From: Novosphingobium mangrovisedimenti | GTDB taxonomy: Bacteria > Pseudomonadota > Alphaproteobacteria > Sphingomonadales > Sphingomonadaceae | Assembly (NCBI RefSeq): GCF_025153475.1 | Contig: NZ_JANZXA010000005.1 | Span: 62,001-126,000 of the forward strand | Length of the DNA stretch: 64,000 nucleotides | Reading direction: 5' to 3' | In this document: positions 19,635-28,989 of the stretch, in pieces | How positions within the stretch are numbered: position 1 is the stretch's first letter | Layout of the letters: each line of letters starts with the position of its first letter | Notes under the pieces: generated by a model | Databases searched by the model: none | Told to the model about the DNA's origin: nothing | What the model saw: only the letters and a program-made list of their open reading frames with translations | Translations under genes and position numbers: made by a program

Positions 19635-20462
19635 ATGAAAGCCTGTCGTTTTATTCTGGCCGCGTCGGCCATTGCCCTGCTGCCGGCCATTCCGGCTTTT
19701 GCGCAGGATGAAGGCACAACGGTGGAAACCCCTGCCGCCGCCGAACAGGCCGCCGAAGACGCGGTCGAAACAACCGAAGATGCCGTCGCGACAACGGAAG
19801 ACATTGTCGAGACCACCGAAGACGCCGTTGAGGCAACCGAGGAAGCCGGGCAAGCCGAGACGCAACCTACCCGGATTTCCCCGGCCGAGCCTGCCGACGG
19901 GTGCGAATTGCACATCTGGCCGGCGGAACGCATGAACTCGATGACGTCCGGATTGCTTGGCGGCGGCCTGATCGACGCCGCGCTTCACGCGGGCACCGAT
20001 GCCAACAACAAGACGCTGCTTGCCAGCGCTCTCGACAGCCCCAGCCAGCTCGACGCCCTGACCTCGCTCGACCTGCGCACGGACCTCGGGCTCACCCCGG
20101 GCACGACCTACGTGCTTCACCAGCAGCCGCTCGAACGCAAGACGATGAACAGCGTCAAGACGCGCCGCTCCGATTCAACCGCGACCTGTTATTCCGAACT
20201 CATCGTCGCCGATGTCTTCTATCAAAAGGCGATGATCTACGGCCGTTCGCTCAGGACCCTCTTCATGGTCCGCGAGTTCGGAGACGACCAGAAGATCGAC
20301 TACCAGTACAAGGCCTGGGGCGGCAACGGCCTCAAGCTCTTCCCGCCCAAGGAGGGTGAGGACGCAATTGCCGCGCTCGATGAACTGGTCACCGTGTTCC
20401 AGGGCAACTTCGAGGAATTCGCCAAGAACGAACGCACGGCGAAAGCCCGCGCCGGCAAGTAA
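19635..20462 (+). CDS. Exported CELHIWP-motif protein B with acidic repeat, uncharacterised
   Basis: A 275-residue paralogue of the preceding protein. The ATG at 19635 has GGGAG six bases upstream and gives a clean signal peptide (1-24, ending PAFAQ); an ATG at 19602 overlapping the previous stop would add 11 residues. After the signal comes an acidic low-complexity stretch with TTEDAVE-like heptads (about residues 38-70), absent from protein A. It then has CELHIWPAERM, TYVLHQQPLE, TCYSELIVADVFYQKAMIYGRSLRTLFMVREF and a C-terminal helix. Spacing and shared landmarks suggest an operon and a joint periplasmic or outer-membrane role. Function unknown. Confidence 0.82.
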   Translation: MKACRFILAASAIALLPAIPAFAQDEGTTVETPAAAEQAAEDAVETTEDAVATTEDIVETTEDAVEATEEAGQAETQPTRISPAEPADGCELHIWPAERMNSMTSGLLGGGLIDAALHAGTDANNKTLLASALDSPSQLDALTSLDLRTDLGLTPGTTYVLHQQPLERKTMNSVKTRRSDSTATCYSELIVADVFYQKAMIYGRSLRTLFMVREFGDDQKIDYQYKAWGGNGLKLFPPKEGEDAIAALDELVTVFQGNFEEFAKNERTAKARAGK

Positions 20463-20475
20463 GGCCTTGCCGAAC

Positions 20476-20508
20476 ACCGGCGGCACTGCCCATGGCAGCG
20501 CCGCCGGT
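20476..20508. terminator. Bidirectional terminator-like hairpin
   Basis: ACCGGCGGC pairs with GCCGCCGGT, with an inner CTGCC-CAT-GGCAG stem, between the convergent CELHIWP gene and gatB. The T-run is short (TTTA). Confidence 0.55.
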
Positions 20509-20516
20509 TTAGTACA

Positions 20517-22013
20517 TCAGTCCAGCTTGCCCTTCAGGATCTCGTTCACGACCTGAGGGTTGCCCTTGCCCTTCATGGCCTTCATCGTCTGGCCGACGAA
20601 GAAGCCGAAGAGCTGGACCTTGCCGGCCTTGTACTGCTCGACCTTGTCGGCATTGGCGGCGAGGACCTTGTCGACTTCGGCCTCGATCGCGCCGGTGTCG
20701 GATTCCTGCTTGAGGCCTTCGCGCTCGACGATCGTGCCGGCATCGTCGCCGGTTTCGAGCATGATCTCGAGCACCTGCTTGGCCGCCGAACCGGAAATCG
20801 TGCCCTTGGCGATCAGCGCCAGAAGTTCACCGCCCTTTTCGGGGGTTACCGGCGATTCCTCAAGGCTGGTGCCCAGCTTGTTGAGCGCGCCGAACAGTTC
20901 GGAGATCAGCCAGTTGGCCGCCTGCTTGGCGACCTCCGCAGGCTGCTTGCCCGAGGCCTTGGCAGTCTCCGCCAGCAACAGTTCGAACCAGCGCGCGGTC
21001 TCGACATCGGCCGTCAGAACGCCCGCGTTGTAGGCAGACAGCTCCAGATCGGTCTCGTAACGGTGACGCTTGGCATCGGGCAGCTCGGGCAACGAATTGC
21101 GGCATTCCTCGAGGAAGGCATCGTCGAGTTCGAGCGGCAGCAGGTCGGGATCGGGGAAGTAGCGGTAATCGTGCGCATCTTCCTTCGAGCGCATCGAGCG
21201 CGTGGTGCCGGTGCCCGGATCGAACAGGCGGGTTTCCTGAACGATCTTGCCGCCACCTTCCAGAACATCGACCTGGCGGTTCGCCTCGTGCTCGATCGCC
21301 TGCATGACGAAGCGCACCGAGTTGACGTTCTTGGTCTCGGTACGGGTGCCGAACGGTTCGCCCGGGCGGCGCACCGAGACGTTGACGTCGGCGCGCATCG
21401 AGCCCTGGTCCATGTTGCCGTCGCACGAGCCGACATAGCGCAGGATCGTCCGCAGCTTCGACAGGTAAGCCCCCGCTTCGGCGGGAGAACGCATGTCCGG
21501 GCGGCTGACGATTTCCATCAGCGCCACGCCAGAGCGGTTGAGGTCGACATAGGACATCGTCGGGTGCTGGTCGTGCATAAGCTTGCCCGCGTCCTGCTCG
21601 ACGTGGATGCGCTCGATGCCGATGGTCTTGGTCGAGCCCTCGGGGTCCTTCTCGTCGAGCACGATCTCGATCGAGCCCTCGCCCACCAGCGGGTGGTAGA
21701 GCTGGCTGATCTGGTAGCCCTGCGGCAAGTCCGCGTAGAAGTAGTTCTTGCGGTCGAAGCGCGACCACTTGTTGATCTGCGCATCGATGGCGATGCCGGT
21801 GCGCACCGCCTGACGGATGCACTCGCGGTTCGGTACCGGCAGCATGCCCGGCATCGCCGCATCGACCAGCGACACCTGCGAATTCGGCTCCGCACCGAAC
21901 GCGGTGGCCGAGCCGGAAAACAGCTTGGAGTTGGACGTGACCTGCGCGTGGACCTCAAGGCCGATCACGACCTCCCAGTCACCGGTTGCGCCCTGGATGC
22001 GATAATCTGACAT
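20517..22013 (-). CDS. gatB: Asp-tRNA(Asn)/Glu-tRNA(Gln) amidotransferase subunit B
   Basis: A 498-residue GatB, the tRNA-binding and kinase subunit of GatCAB, which amidates Glu-tRNA(Gln) and Asp-tRNA(Asn). It opens with [22 protein letters not shown], has [12 protein letters not shown] and [14 protein letters not shown], then [14 protein letters not shown], and ends with the helical GatB/YqeY domain ([36 protein letters not shown]). The length is normal for the family. gatC and gatA lie about 1.4 kb upstream on the same strand, with a 2OG oxygenase gene on the opposite strand between them, so gatB likely has its own promoter. Its ribosome binding site is weak. Confidence 0.98.
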   Translation of the reverse strand: MSDYRIQGATGDWEVVIGLEVHAQVTSNSKLFSGSATAFGAEPNSQVSLVDAAMPGMLPVPNRECIRQAVRTGIAIDAQINKWSRFDRKNYFYADLPQGYQISQLYHPLVGEGSIEIVLDEKDPEGSTKTIGIERIHVEQDAGKLMHDQHPTMSYVDLNRSGVALMEIVSRPDMRSPAEAGAYLSKLRTILRYVGSCDGNMDQGSMRADVNVSVRRPGEPFGTRTETKNVNSVRFVMQAIEHEANRQVDVLEGGGKIVQETRLFDPGTGTTRSMRSKEDAHDYRYFPDPDLLPLELDDAFLEECRNSLPELPDAKRHRYETDLELSAYNAGVLTADVETARWFELLLAETAKASGKQPAEVAKQAANWLISELFGALNKLGTSLEESPVTPEKGGELLALIAKGTISGSAAKQVLEIMLETGDDAGTIVEREGLKQESDTGAIEAEVDKVLAANADKVEQYKAGKVQLFGFFVGQTMKAMKGKGNPQVVNEILKGKLD

Positions 22014-22160
22014 AAGACTTTCGAAAACACTCTTGTTTGTTGCCGCGCTCTACCGCGTGACGGATGTTCCGGAAAGGGGCAAGCCCAAAATGAGGGCTGG
22101 TTAACGCACCTGCCCACCTTTATAAAACCCCATAGCCCTTCTCAAGCGGATACAGCCTCC

Positions 22161-23012
22161 ATGACCCAGTCTGTCCTAGCCGAACGCGCCGAATCCGACA
22201 CCACGGGCAAGCCCGTTCTCGATTTCAAGCGTGACGACGGCTTCTTCGAACTGGATCGCAAGGCCGCCAGGGAAATCGGCGCCTCCTACGCGGAGCGTTA
22301 CCGCACCGCCTCGCCCTTCCCGCATATCGTCCTTGATAATTTCATGGATCGGGAAATCCTGCGCGAGGTCAACCGCGAGTTCCCGCAATCGGAAAAGGGC
22401 CGTTTCTCGGACGAATTCTCGCAGCTCAAGACCGGCTACACGCTCGACAAGATCCGCAGCGCCTATATCCAGGACCTGTTTTCCGCGCTGAATTCCGCCG
22501 CCTTCCTCAACTTCCTCGAGAAGATGACCGGCATACAGGGTCTGGTGTCCGATCCCCGCTTCGTCGGCGGCGGCCTGCATGAAACGCGCCGTGGCGGCCA
22601 CTTGTCGATCCACGCGGATTTCAACATCCATCCGACCTCGCGGATGCGTCGCCGGCTCAACCTGATCCTCTTCCTCAACGAGGACTGGAACGAGGAATGG
22701 GGCGGCGCGCTGGAGTTGTGGAACAAGGCCATGACCGCCTGCGAGCACAAGGTCCTGCCCGAAATCGGCCGTGCGGTCGTCTTCAACACCGACAGCACCA
22801 GCTATCACGGACACCCCGATCCGCTGGAAACCCCGCCCGACATCACCCGGCGCTCGATCGCGCTCTACTACTACACGGTTCCCGAAGGCCTGCGCATTCC
22901 GCATACGACCGTGTGGAAAAAGCGCCCCGGCACCAACGACAAGGCGGCATCGCTGGGCGAACGGACGAGCTACGTCATCCGTCACCTGCTGGGCAAACGC
23001 TCCGAGTACTGA
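22161..23012 (+). CDS. 2-oxoglutarate/Fe(II)-dependent oxygenase (prolyl-hydroxylase-like)
   Basis: A 283-residue soluble oxygenase. The double-stranded beta-helix iron facial triad is readable as HxD in LSIHADFNIHP (H151, D153) and a distal His in STSYHGHPDPL (H216 or H218), with a 2OG-binding Arg in RRSIALYYYT (about R231). These match the P4H-like family PF13640. Such enzymes hydroxylate proteins, sugars or small molecules with O2 and 2-oxoglutarate; the substrate is not evident. It sits between gatA and gatB on the opposite strand, diverging from gatB by 147 bases. Confidence 0.87.
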   Translation: MTQSVLAERAESDTTGKPVLDFKRDDGFFELDRKAAREIGASYAERYRTASPFPHIVLDNFMDREILREVNREFPQSEKGRFSDEFSQLKTGYTLDKIRSAYIQDLFSALNSAAFLNFLEKMTGIQGLVSDPRFVGGGLHETRRGGHLSIHADFNIHPTSRMRRRLNLILFLNEDWNEEWGGALELWNKAMTACEHKVLPEIGRAVVFNTDSTSYHGHPDPLETPPDITRRSIALYYYTVPEGLRIPHTTVWKKRPGTNDKAASLGERTSYVIRHLLGKRSEY

Positions 23013-23035
23013 TGCGCCAAGGGCGCCGTCAGCCC

Positions 23036-23079
23036 CTGCCGATGCGTCCCGGTCCTGCCATGCGCTTGCGCATCGGCAG
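23036..23079. terminator. Hairpin between convergent genes
   Basis: An 11-bp inverted repeat (CTGCCGATGCG with CGCATCGGCAG, 22-base loop) lies between the oxygenase and the small membrane protein gene. It has no T-run, so it is only a terminator candidate. Confidence 0.4.
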
Positions 23080-23094
23080 CACCGGACGGCCTAC

Positions 23095-23435
23095 TTATTT
23101 CAACGACCGCATGTAGTCGGCCGTGATCTGCATCTCTTCGCGCAGCATCTCTGCCGCGGGGCCATCGATCGTTGAGTTTTCGCAGAGACGAATGATCACC
23201 TCCCGATACTCCGGGTACTTTCGCAATTCAAAAGCCGCCGCCATCTTCGAGGCCACGCTTCCGTCCGGTTGCCCCAGGTGATCCATGATCTGGAAAAAGC
23301 GCTGGTATTCCTGATGGCTGACCTCCCGACGCCGCGCCAGCGTGTAGAATATCGCCGACCATGCGAGCGCACCCAGGGGAATGACGATACCTGCCCACGC
23401 CAGCCATTCGCCGGCCGTAGACAGGTTCATCATCA

Positions 23436-23436
<1 letters not shown>
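23095..23436 (-). CDS. Small membrane-anchored protein overlapping gatA
   Basis: A 113-residue protein with one N-terminal transmembrane segment (about 10-32, WLAWAGIVIPLGALAWSAIFY) and a soluble helical domain (SHQEYQRFFQIMDHLGQPDGSVASKMAAAFELRKYPEYREVIIRL, then MLREEMQITADYMRSL). Its ATG at 23436 overlaps the gatA stop in a TAATG arrangement, with GGAGAAG eight bases upstream, so it should be translationally coupled to gatA. The domain looks like a small membrane-proximal helical protein of the DUF4760 kind; that resemblance is loose and no function is assigned. Confidence 0.75.
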
Positions 23437-24923
<1,487 letters not shown>

Positions 24924-24952
24924 GCTGTTTTCCAGCCGTTGTGGCCGCATGC

Positions 24953-25027
24953 CCTTCGACAAGCTCAGGGCGAGCGGAGATAGAATCGTTCTGTTCCCAA
25001 GACCGCTCATCCTGAGCTTGTCGAAGG
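24953..25027. repeat. Palindromic repeat element in the gatC-gatA spacer
   Basis: CCTTCGACAAGCTCAGG at 24953-24969 is exactly complementary to CCTGAGCTTGTCGAAGG at 25011-25027. A second nested pair, GAGCGG (24972-24977) and CCGCTC (25003-25008), extends the fold. The same 17-mer core occurs as an inverted pair inside valS (37412-37498). The 17-mer with an adjacent GAGCGG is a repeat I recall from many sphingomonad genomes. Here it lies in mRNA between two co-transcribed genes. Confidence 0.85.
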
Positions 25028-25034
25028 ATGCGTA

Positions 25035-25337
25035 TCACTCGATCACCTTGGGCACGCCGAAGAAACCGTGCTCGGCCGCGGGCGCATTCGCCAGCACGGC
25101 ATCGCGCTTGTTGCCGCCGGTGAGCGGATCGGCATCGATCACGTCGTCGCGCAGGCGCAGCGTGTTGGGGATGACGGCGGTCATCGGCTCGATGCCGGTG
25201 ACGTCCACTTCGCCGAGCTGTTCGACCCAGGCGAGAATGCCGTTGAGCTCGGGCACCATTGCCTCGAGTTCCTGCTCGCTCACCTTGATGCGGGCAAGGC
25301 TGGCGATCTTGGCCACGGTTGCGGTATCGACCGACAT
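25035..25337 (-). CDS. gatC: Asp-tRNA(Asn)/Glu-tRNA(Gln) amidotransferase subunit C
   Basis: A 100-residue GatC, the small stabilising subunit of the GatCAB amidotransferase. It has the expected pattern: [34 protein letters not shown], then [20 protein letters not shown] and a C-terminal FFGVPKVIE that in the family wraps around GatA. First gene of the gatC-gatA unit on the minus strand, with the palindromic repeat separating it from gatA. Confidence 0.97.
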   Translation of the reverse strand: MSVDTATVAKIASLARIKVSEQELEAMVPELNGILAWVEQLGEVDVTGIEPMTAVIPNTLRLRDDVIDADPLTGGNKRDAVLANAPAAEHGFFGVPKVIE

Positions 25338-25393
25338 GGCTGTTCCTCAATGATGCGAGGCCGACGCGCGGCCTCTCCCGGAAAATAGGCTGT

Positions 25394-25415
25394 GAGCGGG
25401 CGCTAGCACCCGCTC
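25394..25415 (-). terminator. Hairpin after the FKBP gene
   Basis: GAGCGGG and CCCGCTC form a 7-bp stem with an 8-base loop between the FKBP stop and the gatC start. The T-rich TATTTTCC on the minus strand is about ten bases beyond it, so termination is plausible but not clear. Confidence 0.45.
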
Positions 25416-25444
25416 CAGACCGCATCAAGCGGCCATAGGCCGGA

Positions 25445-25960
25445 TCAGGGGTGGACCGGAGCCTCGCCGCCCTGGGACTGCATCTGCATCTGTTGCAGCT
25501 GCTGCATGATGCGCTGCTGCTGCTCGATCTCGGCGCGGCTCTTGAAGTCCAGCAGTTCGATCTCGAAGGTCAGGTCGGTGTTTGCCGGAATGTCGCCCAC
25601 GGCCTTGCTGCCGTAAGCCAGTTCCGAGGGAATCTCGACCTTGTACTTGCCGCCGCGCTGCATCTGCACCAGCGCCTTGCTGAAGCCGGGGACGACTTCG
25701 CCCAGCGCCATCGGCACCTGCGTGGCCTGATCGAAGACCTTACCGTCGGGCAGCGTGCCCTTGTAGTTGATGAGCACGACGTCTTCCATCGTCGGCGATT
25801 CGCCGGTGCCGGCGGTCAGCGTCTCGACATGAACGGCGGGCGGCAGCGCGGCATAGGCAATGCCGCCGGCAGCCAGTGCAATCGCGGCCACGCCCAGCCA
25901 GATCTTGGTGAGTGCGCCCTTGGCGATCGGCTGGAGCGGGACGCGGGTGATCTCTGTCAT
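25445..25960 (-). CDS. FKBP-type peptidyl-prolyl isomerase, membrane-anchored
   Basis: A 171-residue protein with an N-terminal transmembrane anchor (about 20-38, WLGVAAIALAAGGIAYAAL) and a periplasmic FKBP domain (about 50-145). The domain shows VVLINYKGTLPDGKVFDQA, VVPGFSKALVQMQRGGKYKVEIPSELAYGSKA and IPANTDLTFEIELLD, the typical isomerase core that speeds proline cis-trans isomerisation. The C-terminal tail is Gln/Met-rich (QQQRIMQQLQQMQMQ). The ATG at 25960 gives the anchored form. It is downstream of rpsU, separated by a terminator. Confidence 0.94.
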   Translation of the reverse strand: MTEITRVPLQPIAKGALTKIWLGVAAIALAAGGIAYAALPPAVHVETLTAGTGESPTMEDVVLINYKGTLPDGKVFDQATQVPMALGEVVPGFSKALVQMQRGGKYKVEIPSELAYGSKAVGDIPANTDLTFEIELLDFKSRAEIEQQQRIMQQLQQMQMQSQGGEAPVHP

Positions 25961-26007
25961 CGTCGAATGGCCTCGTTCGGGTTCGCCCCGGAGCATGGAT
26001 GCACAAA

Positions 26008-26032
26008 GGGCGCGGATGGGATTTCCGCGCCC
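26008..26032 (-). terminator. Terminator after rpsU
   Basis: A 9-bp stem (GGGCGCGGA with TCCGCGCCC, 7-base loop) is followed on the minus strand by TTTGTG. It lies between the rpsU stop and the FKBP start. Confidence 0.65.
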
Positions 26033-26111
26033 TCATGGCTCAAGCCGGGCCCACGTTCAAGAGGAACCGGAGATTTTGCGGCGCCCTGCGCACAAGCGCA
26101 GGATTCCAGCC

Positions 26112-26318
26112 TTACTTGACGCCGTCGCGCTCCATGCGCTTGCGCTCCAGCTTGCGGGCGCGACGAACGGCAGCGGCCTTTTCGCGGGCGCGCTTCTCGG
26201 AGGGCTTTTCGTAGTGACGGCGCAGCTTCATTTCGCGATAGACACCTTCCCGCTGCAGCTTCTTCTTGAGCGCACGAAGGGCCTGATCAACATTGTTGTC
26301 GCGAACCATGATTTGCAT
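26112..26318 (-). CDS. rpsU: Ribosomal protein bS21
   Basis: A 68-residue small-subunit ribosomal protein. [19 protein letters not shown] is the canonical start and the basic C-terminal helix ([26 protein letters not shown]) is typical of the alphaproteobacterial form. The ATG at 26318 has GAGGTG about ten bases upstream. An AT-rich stretch with TATTTTATAT on the minus strand at about 26380-26390 may be its promoter -10 region. bS21 assists 30S initiation with mRNAs. Confidence 0.97.
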   Translation of the reverse strand: MQIMVRDNNVDQALRALKKKLQREGVYREMKLRRHYEKPSEKRAREKAAAVRRARKLERKRMERDGVK

Positions 26319-26723
26319 AAACCGACACACCTCACAAATCGAATGCGCTAGCCCCGCATTCCGACGCGGGGGCACACTCATATAAAATACGAAAACACGC
26401 CGAATCCCCATCGGGGTCGGCTCGAAGTTGGGGGCCGCTAGCACCGGACTGGCAAAAAGGCAAGCAATCTCGCGAGAGAACTTGTCTCGCGCCGGGCACG
26501 TAACTCGGCCTTCGATGCCTTAATACCACACCTGCGCCGGTTATTCCAGTTGGCTGGCAACAAGGCCGCATCCGGACGAACCCGCTCGCAAGGCGTTCCA
26601 TGCAGATGGGCATTCCATGCAGATGCATGCCGCACCGCGCCGATTCGGCACACCCGCCCGAACCGCGCCCGCCCGATCATGGCGGAGATTGGAAAACCCC
26701 GCGTTCGCGGCTAAGGCGGCCTG
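26319..26723. other. Gene-free divergent region between rpsU and crcB
   Basis: No gene is supported. It holds the rpsU promoter candidate near 26380, a GCGAGA-N7-TCTCGC hairpin at 26472-26490, and a 13-base direct repeat TTCCATGCAGATG at 26596-26608 and 26613-26625. I looked for a fluoride riboswitch ahead of crcB and did not find a convincing one. Confidence 0.5.
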
Positions 26724-27131
26724 ATGCCTCAACCTTCCTTCCTTGCCGCATCGCTTTACGTAGCGCTGGGCGGCGGCACCGGCGCCTGGCTGCGCTTTCT
26801 CGTCGGCCGCGCCTGGACCGCCATGATCGGCCCCATACGCGCCAGCGAATTCCCCTTCGCCACGCTGACCGTCAACGTGCTCGGCAGCCTGTTCATGGGG
26901 CTGCTGATCGGCTGGCTTGCCCGCTTCGGCAGCCATGGCGAAGGAACGCGGCTGTTCCTCGCGACCGGGATGCTGGGCGGCTTCACCACCTTTTCCTCGT
27001 TCAGCCTGGACATCGTCACGCTGGCCGAGCGCGGCCAACTGGGCCTTGCCGCCTTCTACACAGGCATTTCGGTAATCGCAGGCGTGACCGGGCTGTTCCT
27101 CGGCCTCGCGCTCATGCGGCACGTGGGGTAA
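26724..27131 (+). CDS. crcB: Fluoride ion channel CrcB (Fluc)
   Basis: A 135-residue inner-membrane protein with four hydrophobic segments and the CrcB signature: GGGTGAWLRFLVGR near the N-terminus, TLTVNVLGSLFMGLL with the conserved Asn, and GMLGGFTTFSSFSLD. Members form dual-topology dimers that export toxic fluoride. It starts the plus-strand cluster that continues with the pseudouridine synthase five bases downstream. Confidence 0.95.
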   Translation: MPQPSFLAASLYVALGGGTGAWLRFLVGRAWTAMIGPIRASEFPFATLTVNVLGSLFMGLLIGWLARFGSHGEGTRLFLATGMLGGFTTFSSFSLDIVTLAERGQLGLAAFYTGISVIAGVTGLFLGLALMRHVG

Positions 27132-27136
27132 GCGCG

Positions 27137-28387
27137 ATGGCTGATACCGATTCCGTCCGCCAGTTCACCGTCGGCACCGACGACGATGGCGTCAGGCTCG
27201 ACCGCTGGTTCAAGCGCCACTTGCCGCAGGTGGGCTTCGCCACCGTATCGCGCTGGGCACGCACCGGGCAGATCCGCGTCGACGGCAAGCGCGCCGACGT
27301 CGACACCCGGCTGGAGACCGGGCAGGTCCTGCGCGTGCCGCCCGGCGGCGAGGCCAGGCCCGGCGGCAAGGCGCCCCGCCCCCGACGCGAACTGACCGAG
27401 GAAGAACTGGCCCTCGCCGATTCGATGGTGCTGACGCAGGACCGCGCCGCGATCGTGCTCAACAAGCCGCCCGGGCTCGCCACGCAGGGCGGATCGGGCA
27501 TGAAGCAGCACGTCGACGGCCTGCTCGATGCCTTTGCGATGGGCGGGCCGGGGGACACAAAGGATCCCCCGCGCCCGCGCCTCGTCCACCGGCTCGACAA
27601 GGATACCTCGGGCGTGCTGCTGATCGCGCGCACGCCAGGCAGCGCCGCGTTCTTCTCCAAGCGCTTTTCGGGGCGCTCGGCCAAGAAGATCTACTGGGCG
27701 CTGGTGGTGGGCGTGCCGAACATCAGCGACGGCATGATCGAACTGCCGCTCGCCAAGCAGCCGGGCACCGGCGGCGAGAAGATGCACGTCGACGAGGAGA
27801 ACGGCCAGCCCGCGCGCACCCGCTACCGCGTGCTCGACCGCGCCGGCAACCGCGCCGCCTGGGTGGAACTGCATCCGCTGACCGGCCGCACCCACCAGCT
27901 ACGCGTGCACATGGCCGCCATCGGCCATCCCATCGTCGGCGACGGCAAGTACGGTGGGCAGGACGCGTTCCTTTCGGGTACGATCAGCCGCAAGATGCAC
28001 CTGCACGCGCGGCGCCTCATCATCGACCACCCGGACGGCACCCCTCTGGACGTGACCGCCCCCCTGCCCGAACACTTCGCCAATTCGATGGCCTCGCTCG
28101 GCTTCGACGAGGCGGACGGCGCGGAACTACCCCCGGCCCCGCCCGAGCCGACCAAGGCCGACGAAAAGCGCGCCGCCAAGGCCCACGCCAAGGAATACCG
28201 CAAGGAACGCCGCGGCGAGCGCCGCAAGCGCAGTGACAGCCCGTCGGGGCGGGTCCGTTCCGGCAAGGCGGCCGGCACCCCCGGCACGAGGAAGACGCCC
28301 GGCAAACCCGGCGGCAAACCGTCCGCCCGACCCGGCCCGCGCAAGCCCGGCGGTGCGCGTCCCGGCGGCCCGAAAGGCCGCCGCTGA
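27137..28387 (+). CDS. RluA-family 23S rRNA pseudouridine synthase with basic tail
   Basis: A 416-residue RluC/RluD-type enzyme converting uridine to pseudouridine in RNA. It has an N-terminal S4-like RNA-binding domain (RLDRWFKRHLPQVGFATVSRWARTGQIRVDG), then the catalytic domain with HRLDKDTSGVLLIAR, where D154 is the nucleophile, and the conserved GRTHQLRVHMAAIGHPIVGDGKYGG. After about residue 310 a roughly 100-residue tail rich in Lys, Arg, Gly, Pro and Ala (KAHAKEYRKERRGERRKR, then PGKPGGKPSARPGPRK) is appended, much longer than usual. Start ATG at 27137, five bases after crcB; the stop overlaps the next start (TGATG). Confidence 0.93.
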   Translation: MADTDSVRQFTVGTDDDGVRLDRWFKRHLPQVGFATVSRWARTGQIRVDGKRADVDTRLETGQVLRVPPGGEARPGGKAPRPRRELTEEELALADSMVLTQDRAAIVLNKPPGLATQGGSGMKQHVDGLLDAFAMGGPGDTKDPPRPRLVHRLDKDTSGVLLIARTPGSAAFFSKRFSGRSAKKIYWALVVGVPNISDGMIELPLAKQPGTGGEKMHVDEENGQPARTRYRVLDRAGNRAAWVELHPLTGRTHQLRVHMAAIGHPIVGDGKYGGQDAFLSGTISRKMHLHARRLIIDHPDGTPLDVTAPLPEHFANSMASLGFDEADGAELPPAPPEPTKADEKRAAKAHAKEYRKERRGERRKRSDSPSGRVRSGKAAGTPGTRKTPGKPGGKPSARPGPRKPGGARPGGPKGRR

Positions 28388-28989
28388 TGCACCCCAACGC
28401 GCAATTCCGCACGGAGAACCGGGCGCTGATGGAAGCCCTGGTCGCCGAGATCGGCTTCGGCATGATCTTCGCGACCACGCCCGACGGCCCGCGCGTGGCC
28501 CATACGCCGCTGCTGTGGACCGGCGATGGCGCGCTGCAATTCCACCTCGCGCGCGGCAATGCGCTTGCCCGCCACCTTGACGGCATGACCGCGCTGGCCG
28601 TGGTCAACGGCCCCGAGGCCTATGTCTCGCCGCGCTGGTACGAGAGCACCGTGGAAGTGCCGACGTGGAACTACGTCACCGTCGAAATCGAGGGCCGCGT
28701 GCGGCGGATGGACGATGACGGGCTGCAAGGCATGCTCGAAGCGCTCTCGGCCCACAACGAGACGCGTATCGCCAGCGGCACGCCCTGGACGATGGACAAG
28801 GTGCCCCCCGCACGGCTGAGCCAGCTCAAGGGCGCCATCGTCGGCTTCGAGCTGGAAGCGCAGGCATGGCGGCCGACCTTCAAGCTCTCGCAGAACAAGA
28901 GCGCCGACGAGCGCGAGCGTGTGGCGCTGGGCCTTGAACAGGAAGGCTCACGCGCCATTGCCCAGCTTATGCGGGACGTGGTCGGATGA
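28387..28989 (+). CDS. PaiB-like FMN-binding negative transcriptional regulator
   Basis: A 200-residue protein of the PaiB family, a split-barrel flavin-binding fold. Landmarks are the opening MHPNAQFRTENRALMEALVAEIGFGMIFATTPDGPRVAHTPLLW, LARHLDGMTALAVVNGPEAYVSPRWY, VPTWNYVTVEIEGRV, and the C-terminal KGAIVGFELEAQAWRPTFKLSQNKSADER, all typical. In Bacillus PaiB is a repressor of sporulation and protease genes; in proteobacteria the role is unclear. Its ATG overlaps the pseudouridine synthase stop, so it is translationally coupled within the operon. Confidence 0.9.
   Translation: MHPNAQFRTENRALMEALVAEIGFGMIFATTPDGPRVAHTPLLWTGDGALQFHLARGNALARHLDGMTALAVVNGPEAYVSPRWYESTVEVPTWNYVTVEIEGRVRRMDDDGLQGMLEALSAHNETRIASGTPWTMDKVPPARLSQLKGAIVGFELEAQAWRPTFKLSQNKSADERERVALGLEQEGSRAIAQLMRDVVG

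Noticed and set aside
26450..26723. Fluoride riboswitch upstream of crcB
   Set aside because: I looked for the conserved pseudoknot and GG...UUCGCC-like elements and saw no convincing arrangement; a covariance search would be needed to exclude it.
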